Of a stretch of 5,297 bases of DNA, positions 1 through 4,687 are shown piece by piece. The notes beneath the pieces are model-generated. The model saw only the letters and a program-made list of their open reading frames with translations. It was not told the DNA's origin and searched no databases. A program made the position numbers and the translations under genes. The stretch spans positions 1-5,297 of the forward strand of contig JALXCO010000188.1 of NCBI GenBank assembly GCA_026990885.1, written 5' to 3'. This stretch comes from Desulfurococcales archaeon (GTDB taxonomy: Archaea; Thermoproteota; Thermoprotei_A; Sulfolobales; AG1). Numbering within the stretch: the stretch's first letter is position 1; each line of letters starts with the position of its first letter.

Positions 1-144
1 ACTGGTAAGGAGGTCAAGCTCGTTCCAGAGAAGATGTGGGTTCTAGCCCCTAGGGGCAGGAAGGGGGTTAAGATCGGGTTGTTCAAGAGCCCCGAGACAG
101 GCAAGTATTTTAGGGCTAAGCTCCCCGACGACTACGAGTGCTGA
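1..144 (+). CDS. creN7: Chromatin protein Cren7, 3' part (N-terminus outside window)
   Basis: The frame is open from base 1 to the TGA at 142-144 and gives 47 residues, against about 60 in the family, so only the first dozen or so are missing. Cren7 is a small, monomeric, SH3-like protein conserved in Crenarchaeota that binds the minor groove of double-stranded DNA, bends it and constrains supercoils. The visible part includes the two hallmark stretches: the WVLAP segment (residues 13-17 here), containing the Trp and the Leu that in the Sulfolobus protein contact and intercalate DNA, and the basic GRKGVKIGLF loop (19-28) followed by PETGKYFRAKLPDDY near the C-terminus. The last residue is an unusual terminal Cys (DYEC); Sulfolobus Cren7 ends DYPI. 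The identification rests on recalled family sequence and is very close over the whole visible length. No T-rich terminator is obvious in 145-190. Confidence 0.95.
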   Translation, partial: TGKEVKLVPEKMWVLAPRGRKGVKIGLFKSPETGKYFRAKLPDDYEC

Positions 145-189
145 CCCGATCTCTTCACGGCATCTAGCTGTCTATAGCCTCACGGCTCG

Positions 190-201
190 ATATACTTATA
201 G
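190..201 (+). promoter_or_regulatory. TATA box for the VKOR gene (leaderless)
   Basis: The sequence atacttatag (192-201) resembles an archaeal TATA element and is centred about 30 bases before the ATG at 228. Archaeal transcription starts about 26-27 bases downstream of the box centre, so the transcript would begin at or a few bases before the start codon. That agrees with the lack of any Shine-Dalgarno match in aactaacaatttgg. Confidence 0.45.
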
Positions 202-227
202 CTGTGGATATTTAACTAACAATTTGG

Positions 228-635
228 ATGTCGATGCCTGGGGAATTTAGATTTAGACTGCCTCTCGCCGTGATCTCTTTATCTGGTGTTTTTGTATCTA
301 TATTATCCTATATCGATAGGGGTCCTGGGGCCTTCTGCGAGCTCTCGGAGTTTGTCTCCTGTAGCGCTATATATCTATCTCCCTACTCTAGGCCCATGGG
401 TGTGGATCTATCTATAGCTAGCGCGTTGTTTTTCTCTGTTCTTTTCGTCTCGATTATTCTTGGATACAGGATGCTTTCTATGGCTCTAGCTATTCTCGCT
501 ATCCCTATCGTTGCTTCCCTGATATATGTTGAGTTCTTTATACTTTCTGCGCTGTGTATATACTGCACATTTCTCCAGCTATTTATATTTGTGTCTGCAG
601 CCCTCCTTATCCTGGGCTATCTTCTGGGTGGGTAG
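228..635 (+). CDS. VKOR-family disulfide-generating membrane oxidoreductase
   Basis: This 135-aa integral membrane protein belongs to the vitamin K epoxide reductase family, which in prokaryotes reoxidises a DsbA-like thioredoxin-fold partner and passes electrons to a quinone. Four membrane segments are visible, at about residues 12-29, 61-79, 83-101 and 115-133. The loop after the first carries Cys37 and Cys45 (C-x7-C) in the context EFVSCSAIYLSPYS, with the conserved Ser/Tyr region. The CIYC redox motif (Cys110, Cys113) opens the fourth segment. These four cysteines are the family's relay. Arg8, Arg10 and Arg81 lie on the sides opposite the Cys loop, whose net charge is negative (Asp30, Glu38, Glu41), so the positive-inside rule puts the active site outside the cytoplasm. 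No thioredoxin domain is fused and no DsbA partner is seen in the window. ATG 228 was chosen for its promoter spacing; the ATG two codons later is possible. Confidence 0.93.
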   Translation: MSMPGEFRFRLPLAVISLSGVFVSILSYIDRGPGAFCELSEFVSCSAIYLSPYSRPMGVDLSIASALFFSVLFVSIILGYRMLSMALAILAIPIVASLIYVEFFILSALCIYCTFLQLFIFVSAALLILGYLLGG

Positions 636-643
636 GGTTTCCC

Positions 644-1405
644 CTATCTTATTCTGGCTATTATCTGTAGGGCTATCGATGCTATTAGGAGCATGATGGA
701 TATATATACTATTCTTGTTGATGGATCCCTGAACCCCAGAGCTATTGTGGCTAGGCCATACCCTATAGAGGGTGCCTTGAGTCTTCTTGTCTTCCTCTTC
801 AGCTTTGCCATGTTGTTTTGTGCCGGTCTATGTTCTCTTGGTGTTATCTCTATCTCGGTGTTTCTGTCTATATCGAATCTTTTCTGTGCATACACTACTC
901 CTCTGGATACTAGTCTGGCTACATATGATCCTTTGGTGAGCTCTGTTTTAACCTCTCTGTGCTTGGGTTCCAGCACTATCTTTATTCCTGCCTCGTTTAT
1001 TATCTCTAGCCTCGCCTCCGGATCTATCTCCCTCTTTATAACGATCTTAACCTTATAGGTTGAGGGCGTAGTTATCCATGAGGTGTTTATGAGCTCCTCT
1101 CCTATAGCTGTTTTTGTGTATTCGTTTATTCCCTCAACGATCTTTTTCACTATATCTATTATTCTCGATTTCGCCTCCTCCATTGCCGAGTATTTCGTTA
1201 TTATTATTTCGAACCCTGATTTCAGTGATCTGTTCACTATTTCCCTAACCACCTGTTTGCTGCATAACCCGGTTGAGTCTCCGCATGATTCCCAGATCTC
1301 GTCTCTCAGGCTGTCCAGCAGGTTTCTGAGCTCCTTCTCATATTCTATATCGTCGTTCAGCTCTCCTAGGTACCTGTTTATTATTCTGGATATTATGTAG
1401 TGCAC
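644..1405 (-). CDS. Unrecognised protein with beta-rich middle domain and hydrophobic C-terminus (cmk operon)
   Basis: I do not recognise this 253-aa protein. Residues 1-105 look helical and highly charged (for example EYEKELRNLLDSLRDEIWES and KSRIIDIVKKIVEGINEY), with Cys41 and Cys48 close together. Residues about 117-188 alternate like beta strands (KVKIVIKREI, ARLEIINEAG, YVARLVSRGVVYAQKRF, TEIEI) and recall a small immunoglobulin- or PEGA-like sandwich; that fold is a guess. A very basic stretch (KLKRKTRRLK, 201-210) precedes a weakly hydrophobic segment (212-225) and a clear membrane segment (232-250), so it is probably anchored by its C-terminus with the bulk in the cytoplasm. It lies 48 bases downstream of cmk on the same strand, so it is probably cotranscribed, and ends 8 bases from the convergent VKOR gene. 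The start is uncertain: GTG 1405 has a weak AGGA; a CTG ten codons upstream (1433-1435) follows GAGGTG. Confidence 0.8.
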   Translation of the reverse strand: MHYIISRIINRYLGELNDDIEYEKELRNLLDSLRDEIWESCGDSTGLCSKQVVREIVNRSLKSGFEIIITKYSAMEEAKSRIIDIVKKIVEGINEYTKTAIGEELINTSWITTPSTYKVKIVIKREIDPEARLEIINEAGIKIVLEPKHREVKTELTKGSYVARLVSRGVVYAQKRFDIDRNTEIEITPREHRPAQNNMAKLKRKTRRLKAPSIGYGLATIALGFRDPSTRIVYISIMLLIASIALQIIARIR

Positions 1406-1453
1406 GTCTATCCTGCTGTTTCTATCATCTATCAGGGTGCACCTCGCTTTTAT

Positions 1454-2008
1454 TTATTGTTTATCTTGCTTTATATTGTATACGTTGTCTGTGTCTTCTA
1501 TTGCTGCTAGGGCTATCCTGATCATTTTATCCTTGCTTATTCTTCTCGTGTTTATTACTATGTCGAAGTGGCTGTGGCTGTCTAGATCTATGTTGTATAG
1601 CTTCTTGAATCTCCTCCTCATGCTCTCCTCCCTCTTTCTTATGGCTTCTAGAGCCTGGCTATAGCTCAGCTTGTCTCTCTCGGCTATTCTCTTTGCCCTT
1701 ATATCCAGGGGCGCTGTAACGTATATCAGTATATCCGCTATATCCCTAAGGATCCATCCAGCTATATGCCCCTCAACAACCACTCCCCCCTCCCTGGCTA
1801 TCTCCTTAGCCAGCTGGTCTATCTTGAGGTCTATCTCAGGATCGTTTTCAGCTATCCTATCAAGCTCCTCTACAGACACACCCCTGGCCCTGGCTATCTC
1901 TCTAAAAAGCATGCCTGTTGAGTGGTATTTCAGCTTCAGTCTCTCAGCTATCTCTCTGGCCAGCGTGGATTTCCCTGCTCCCGGAGGCCCGCTTACCGCT
2001 ATAACTAT
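1454..2008 (-). CDS. cmk: Cytidylate kinase, archaeal type, with non-canonical start codon
   Basis: The enzyme phosphorylates CMP (and dCMP) to the diphosphate using ATP in the cytosol. With the proposed start it has 184 residues, normal for the short archaeal form. The P-loop GPPGAGKS is at residues 7-14, followed by the substrate region STGMLFREIA (30-39), the conserved EGHIAGW motif (79-85) typical of archaeal CMKs, and an arginine-rich lid (about 107-136). The first ATG in frame (1910-1912) lies after the P-loop and cannot be the start. Between that ATG and the TGA at 2096-2098 there is no ATG, GTG or TTG in frame. I place the start at ATA 2006-2008 because it leaves five residues before SGPPG, as in other archaeal CMKs. 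The alternative is CTG 2087-2089, six bases after GGTGA and overlapping the rpl34e stop, which would add 27 mostly acidic or polar residues. Second gene of the rpl34e operon. Confidence 0.9.
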   Translation of the reverse strand: MVIAVSGPPGAGKSTLAREIAERLKLKYHSTGMLFREIARARGVSVEELDRIAENDPEIDLKIDQLAKEIAREGGVVVEGHIAGWILRDIADILIYVTAPLDIRAKRIAERDKLSYSQALEAIRKREESMRRRFKKLYNIDLDSHSHFDIVINTRRISKDKMIRIALAAIEDTDNVYNIKQDKQ

Positions 2009-2078
2009 TCTGTTTCTTCCCTGCTTATTGAGCTCTGGGGCGATGTCGCTATGGTCCTCGTCACCGGCTTCTGTGCTG

Positions 2079-2351
2079 CTAGATTGCAGAGATCCTCACC
2101 GCCGATTTGATGAGTTCCTCGAGGCATCTATGGCAAAGCATTCCTCCGAATGGTCTCTCTGGTCTTTTCTCTGTTTTGGATAGCTTCCTCTGCTCTAGAT
2201 GGCTTCTTGGTGTGCCCGCGAGCTCTTTTCCGCATCTTGCGCATTTGTGCTTTATCTTTTTTCTTCTTTCGAATGCTAGCTTTGTTTCTCCTGATGGTGT
2301 TCTTTTCCATATCCTCTTATAAGATCTGCTTCGGTATGCTGGTCTAACCAT
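2079..2351 (-). CDS. rpl34e: Large ribosomal subunit protein eL34 (L34e)
   Basis: This is the 90-aa archaeal/eukaryotic ribosomal protein eL34, a component of the 50S subunit. The N-terminus MVRPAYRSRSYKRIWKRTP and the late motif RPERPFGGMLCHRC are diagnostic. Two CxxC pairs, Cys37/Cys40 (CARC) and Cys73/Cys76 (CHRC), form the zinc ribbon. ATG 2349-2351 is chosen because family members begin exactly at MVRPAYRS; a GTG four codons upstream (2361-2363) is also in frame but would add only WSPM-type residues. An AGGTG at 2361-2365 lies nine bases before the ATG. It heads a minus-strand operon with cmk and the 253-aa gene, and its 3' end carries a GGTGA (2096-2100) that could serve as ribosome-binding site for cmk. 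It is divergent from the DUF106 gene, with both promoters in the 76-base gap. Confidence 0.97.
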   Translation of the reverse strand: MVRPAYRSRSYKRIWKRTPSGETKLAFERRKKIKHKCARCGKELAGTPRSHLEQRKLSKTEKRPERPFGGMLCHRCLEELIKSAVRISAI

Positions 2352-2376
2352 TGGGGACCACACCTACTTGATAGTG

Positions 2377-2400
2377 AATATATTAATGCTTAAAAATAAT
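2377..2400. promoter_or_regulatory. Divergent promoter region between rpl34e and the DUF106 gene
   Basis: Two AT-rich boxes lie in the gap. Read on the minus strand, ATTTTTAAG (2389-2397) would start transcription near 2366, just ahead of the AGGTG and ATG of rpl34e. Read on the plus strand, tatatta (2379-2385) would start transcription near 2408, leaving a leader of about 20 bases that contains the GAGGG of the DUF106 gene. The boxes are nearly symmetrical, so the assignment of box to gene is inferred from spacing only. The two genes may compete for TBP/TFB. Confidence 0.45.
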
Positions 2401-2427
2401 TATTCCAATATTTCTTGTGAGGGCTCT

Positions 2428-2910
2428 ATGGTTTATCAGATCAATTTCCTTGTCTTGATGGTTACTGTGGTCTCCGCCTACACGCTCTTTATTATGGCTA
2501 TTATTGCTAGGGCTATCATTAAGCCCGAGAGGATCGCTGGCATCCTGCCCGAGACCAGAAAGTTTGTTAGGAAGGCTTCGAGGGTTAGGTCTAAGAAGAA
2601 GGAGATTATTGTTCAGTCTCGGATAGCTTTTTTGAGGAGGAAGATGCTCTCGACAACTGTTTTCTCGGCCCTCATGCCTGTGGCTAGTATGGGTTTTGTC
2701 CTTATCTACCTCTACCTGGTTTTTGGTGAGGTTGGCTTGATTTCTTTTGGTTCCTGTGCTCTTCCTCCCCCTATAGAGTTTATGGTTGAGGGTGGGTGCT
2801 ACATCTACACTATCTGGATTGTTTTCCTTACCTATGTTGCTTTTCTCCCTATATATAATAGGGTTAGTGGTGTTGAGGATCTTAAGGCTCTAACCAGGGA
2901 GGCTGGCTAG
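2428..2910 (+). CDS. DUF106/EMC3-TMCO1-like membrane protein (Oxa1 superfamily)
   Basis: This 160-aa protein matches the archaeal DUF106 group, relatives of eukaryotic EMC3/TMCO1 and of YidC/Oxa1 insertases, thought to help insert or assemble membrane proteins. Segments are at about residues 7-27, 74-99 and 125-143. Between the first two is a strongly basic, helical stretch (32-72, with RKFVRKASRVRSKKKE), the positively charged cytoplasmic coiled-coil region expected of the family. The loop between segments two and three (100-124), expected outside, holds two cysteines, Cys110 and Cys124. ATG 2428 is preceded by GAGGG with a four-base gap and aligns with the usual short N-terminus. A TTG 20 codons upstream (2368) is in frame but falls in promoter DNA. 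In many archaea this gene sits with secY, adk, L34e and cmk; here it is divergent from L34e-cmk, which supports the assignment. Its stop is 5 bases from the convergent TFB stop. Confidence 0.85.
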   Translation: MVYQINFLVLMVTVVSAYTLFIMAIIARAIIKPERIAGILPETRKFVRKASRVRSKKKEIIVQSRIAFLRRKMLSTTVFSALMPVASMGFVLIYLYLVFGEVGLISFGSCALPPPIEFMVEGGCYIYTIWIVFLTYVAFLPIYNRVSGVEDLKALTREAG

Positions 2911-2915
2911 CTCGG

Positions 2916-3860
2916 CTAGCTCAGTGGAAGGTTCAGGTTGAGCATCTTTACCAGCTCCTTATATCTGTTTCTTACCGTGACCTCCGTTACTCCGGCAACC
3001 ACCGCTATCTCCTTCTGTGTTCTTTTCTCGTCGCTCAGTAATGTGGCTATATATACTGCTGCTGCCGCTATGCCCGCCGGATCTTTACCCGCGCCTATTC
3101 CAGAGTCCTTTATCTTCTGCAGTATCTCTTTCGCTGTAGCCTCTACAGTTCCGCTAAGCCCTAGTGTGCTCACTATTCTTGGCACATAGAATATTGGGTC
3201 TGGCTTCGGTAGCTCTACACCCAGCTCCTTCCAGTTGAGCTCCTTCCATAGCAGCCTGTAGCATCTTGCCAGCTCCTTTCTTCCTCCCTTGGTGTATTTC
3301 GCTATCTCATCGAGCGTTCTTGGTGTTTTCATTATTCTGCATGCCGCGTATATTGTTGCTGCTATCACGCTCTCTATGGCTCTTCCTCTCACTAGCCCTC
3401 TCTCAACCGCTTTCCTATAGATCATTGCGGCCTGCTCCTGAACCTCTTTGGGCAGCCCCAGTATTGTTGAGAGTCTCTGGAGCTCCGCGTTTGCCTGTGC
3501 GAGGTTTCTGTCGACTGTATTCTGGATCTTTGTTCTAACCTGCCACTTCCTCATTCTTGCGTACTCCATCTTTCTCTTTAGATCGAGCTTCTTTCCCGAT
3601 GCATCCCTATTTCTGTAGTCTATAACTGTTGCTAGGCCTATATCCTGCATTGCTGGGCTTAGGGGGGACCCCGCTCTAGATCTTCTCTCCCTCTCCTCGG
3701 GTGTGAATGCTCTCCACTCTGGCCCTGTATCGATTATTCTGTCCTCTATAACCTCTCCTGTCTCTATGCAGATGTATTCTCCTCTCTCCTGATCGAATAT
3801 GATCTTGTCCGGAGGACACTCGCTTTTCTTACCTGAATCCGATTGATAAGACTCGTACAA
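2916..3860 (-). CDS. tfb: Transcription initiation factor B (TFB, TFIIB homologue)
   Basis: This 314-aa TFB, the usual length, bridges TBP-TATA DNA and RNA polymerase. The N-terminal ribbon (15-40) reads CPPDKIIFD and YICIETGEV: only Cys15 and Cys31 of the usual four zinc ligands remain, a pattern I recall from Sulfolobus TFB1. The B-reader/linker follows (DTGPEWRAFTPEE, 44-57). Two cyclin repeats follow: the first from about 117 to 210 (DRNLAQANAELQRL, RSIES-like RAIESVIAATIYAACR) and the second from about 222 to 306 (GKDPAGIAAAAVYIA). The helix-turn-helix TQKEIAVVAGVTEVTVRNRY (281-300) contacts the BRE. The start is TTG 3858-3860: the only upstream in-frame codons before a TGA are ATT and TGT, and GGTGAT sits five bases before the TTG, an excellent match to the 16S 3' end. 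It is monocistronic, downstream of tRNA-Phe, with its own promoter elements. Confidence 0.97.
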   Translation of the reverse strand: MYESYQSDSGKKSECPPDKIIFDQERGEYICIETGEVIEDRIIDTGPEWRAFTPEERERRSRAGSPLSPAMQDIGLATVIDYRNRDASGKKLDLKRKMEYARMRKWQVRTKIQNTVDRNLAQANAELQRLSTILGLPKEVQEQAAMIYRKAVERGLVRGRAIESVIAATIYAACRIMKTPRTLDEIAKYTKGGRKELARCYRLLWKELNWKELGVELPKPDPIFYVPRIVSTLGLSGTVEATAKEILQKIKDSGIGAGKDPAGIAAAAVYIATLLSDEKRTQKEIAVVAGVTEVTVRNRYKELVKMLNLNLPLS

Positions 3861-3884
3861 AATACATCACCCATAAGCGATAAA

Positions 3885-3892
3885 TTTATAAA
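3885..3892 (-). promoter_or_regulatory. Proximal TATA-like box upstream of tfb
   Basis: The palindrome tttataaa is centred about 28 bases before the TTG start of tfb. If used it would give a nearly leaderless message starting near 3862, cutting away the good GGTGAT ribosome-binding site (3866-3871). The distal box at 3917-3924 is therefore the better primary candidate. Confidence 0.35.
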
Positions 3893-3916
3893 TCCATAAA
3901 CTGTGTGGTTAGAGTG

Positions 3917-3930
3917 CTTATAAGCTTTAC
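3917..3930 (-). promoter_or_regulatory. Distal BRE/TATA promoter of tfb
   Basis: On the minus strand GTAAAG (BRE-like, 3925-3930) directly precedes CTTATAAG (3917-3924). Transcription would start near 3894 and give a leader of about 34 bases that includes GGTGAT at 3866-3871 before the TTG start. The core box is palindromic, but the purine-rich BRE is only on the side that directs transcription toward tfb. Confidence 0.55.
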
Positions 3931-3984
3931 GCCTCTAGACAGAAGATCAGGAAAAACACAGCGTGGAGAAGAAGAGCGGGGAGA

Positions 3985-4074
3985 TGCCGCCGCGGGGATT
4001 TGAACCCCGGACCTTCCGGTGTCTGCGCCGAGAGTCTCTTCAGCCGGACGCTCTCCCAGCTGAGCTACGGCGGC
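3985..4074 (-). tRNA. tRNA-Phe (GAA) with 17-nt intron
   Basis: The minus strand folds as a complete tRNA. The acceptor stem is GCCGCCG with CGGCGGC, the D arm is GCTC/GAGC with loop AGCTGGGA, the anticodon stem is TCCGG with CCGGA, the variable region is AGGTC, and the T arm is CGGGG with CCCCG and loop TTCAAAT. Removing 4021-4037 gives the anticodon loop CTGAAGA with anticodon GAA (Phe) and a 73-nt mature tRNA with discriminator A. CCA is not encoded and must be added by the CCA-adding enzyme. The intron lies at the canonical 37/38 position. It is transcribed from its own promoter about 10 bases upstream, between archease and this gene. Confidence 0.98.
4021..4037 (-). other. tRNA-Phe intron (position 37/38), bulge-helix-bulge type
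   Basis: The intron is AGACTCTCGGCGCAGAC. On its 3' side CAG can pair with loop bases C32-T33-G34, leaving a 3-nt bulge ACA before the anticodon stem. The splice falls between the second and third bulge bases, as the archaeal splicing endonuclease requires. On the 5' side the three bases A36, G37 and intron A1 would form the matching bulge. The fourth base pair of the central helix would be A opposite G, so the motif is slightly relaxed. Confidence 0.85.
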
Positions 4075-4106
4075 AGGCTAGTCCATTATTGATTTAGCTT
4101 AGGGGG

Positions 4107-4120
4107 TTTTAATAGTTTCC
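4107..4120 (-). promoter_or_regulatory. BRE/TATA promoter of tRNA-Phe
   Basis: On the minus strand GGAAAC (4115-4120, BRE-like) precedes TATTAAAA (4107-4114). The centre-to-start spacing predicts transcription from about 4084, ten bases before the tRNA 5' end at 4074. This shows that the tRNA does not depend on read-through from archease, although the genes are codirectional. Confidence 0.7.
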
Positions 4121-4124
4121 CTCT

Positions 4125-4583
4125 CTATATGTCTAGCACTATCTTTACTCTCCATTTCCCGTTCTCGTCTCTCTTTATCTCCATCTGCGAGTAGGTTACC
4201 GCCTTAACCACTACTCCTGGCTTGTGTTTTCCTCTATCGAATTTCTCGCCCCATGCTCTACCTCTGATCCTGTAGATCCTCTCGTCACCCTCCTCAATCT
4301 CCTCTATCTTATCCACCTTGAACCTGGAGAATACCATGCCCTCTACATCGTGTATTATGATGAACTCCTCGAGCCATCTGTACAGCAGGTTTTCTAGGTC
4401 GAATCCCTTGGCCTCTACAGCGACCTCTTTGGCTGGCTCCACCCTCTCTAGGTCGGTTATGTATTTGAACATGCCTTGGGCCGCGTATTCGAAGAGCTCC
4501 TCCAGGGTGTCGGCTACAACCTCGTACATCACATCTGCTGTGTGTTCGTAGTCTATGATTCTGCCCGGCATCTGTGGCCCCAT
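4125..4583 (-). CDS. Archease (RtcB tRNA ligase activator)
   Basis: This 152-aa protein is archease, the small metal-binding cofactor that speeds guanylylation and turnover of the RNA ligase RtcB in tRNA splicing and RNA repair. Hallmarks are DYEHTADVMYEV (11-22) with Asp17, TLEELFEYAAQGMF (26-39), LLYRWLEEFIIIHDVEGMVF (66-85), GEKFDRGKHKPGVVVKAVTY (112-131) and the C-terminal LDI with metal-ligand Asp151. The His that commonly follows the KAVTY motif is Ser here (KAVTYSQMEI), a substitution I cannot judge without an alignment. ATG 4581-4583 lacks a Shine-Dalgarno and may be leaderless; ATG 4569-4571 (residue 5) is an equally plausible start. A TATA-like tract (4588-4597) is too close to the first ATG to serve it well, so the promoter is unresolved. 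The gene lies 50 bases upstream of an intron-containing tRNA, itself an RtcB substrate. Confidence 0.95.
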   Translation of the reverse strand: MGPQMPGRIIDYEHTADVMYEVVADTLEELFEYAAQGMFKYITDLERVEPAKEVAVEAKGFDLENLLYRWLEEFIIIHDVEGMVFSRFKVDKIEEIEEGDERIYRIRGRAWGEKFDRGKHKPGVVVKAVTYSQMEIKRDENGKWRVKIVLDI

Positions 4584-4633
4584 ATATTATTTATATTGGT
4601 ATCGTGGAGTATTAGGTTATCCGGGTCTATCTG

Positions 4634-4687
4634 GGTCAGTTCGTCGCGAGATCTTCACGGCTCATTCATGGAGCGGCTTCATCATCC
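4634..4687 (-). ncRNA. C/D box methylation-guide sRNA (candidate)
   Basis: On the minus strand, in order: GG, box C ATGATGA (4679-4685), a 13-nt guide AGCCGCTCCATGA, a D'-like ATGA (4662-4665), a three-base spacer GCC, box C' GTGAAGA (4652-4658, one mismatch to RTGATGA), a 12-nt guide TCTCGCGACGAA (4640-4651), box D CTGA (4636-4639) and CC, which can pair with the leading GG. Total about 54 nt with 12-13-nt guides and a 3-nt D'-C' gap, typical of archaeal C/D sRNAs, which direct fibrillarin/Nop5/L7Ae 2'-O-methylation. A TATA box is correctly spaced upstream. Ten bases of the D guide (TCTCGCGACG) are complementary, allowing one possible G-U pair, to the conserved 23S rRNA domain V segment ACGUCG(U/C)GAGAC as I recall it. 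I found no target for the other guide. Confidence 0.75.

Noticed and set aside
693..1400. Open frames on the plus strand at 693-1058 and 1083-1400
   Set aside because: They are antisense to the 253-aa gene, rich in Ser/Leu/Phe as expected from reading a purine-rich message backwards, and lack promoter or ribosome-binding signals.
1454..1912. ATG 1910-1912 as the start of cmk
   Set aside because: It would remove the P-loop and the first 32 residues, leaving a non-functional kinase although the upstream frame encodes those residues intact.
1671..2183. 170-codon open frame on the plus strand over cmk and the rpl34e end
   Set aside because: It is the antisense shadow of cmk, whose P-loop and CMK motifs are unmistakable on the minus strand.
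2349..2363. GTG 2361-2363 as the rpl34e start
   Set aside because: Family members begin at MVRPAYRS, which matches the ATG at 2349-2351, and the GTG overlaps the AGGTG ribosome-binding site.
2368..2427. TTG 2368 as start of the DUF106 gene
   Set aside because: The added residues are encoded by the AT-rich divergent promoter region, and ATG 2428 has a GAGGG at good spacing.
3865..3874. ATGs at 3865-3867 and 3872-3874 as the tfb start
   Set aside because: Both are out of frame with TFB; the first overlaps the GGTGAT element that serves the TTG.
3950..3984. T-run GTGTTTTTCC (minus strand) as terminator of tRNA-Phe
   Set aside because: A five-T run about 30 bases past the tRNA could terminate archaeal polymerase, but it is weak and single, so I do not annotate it.
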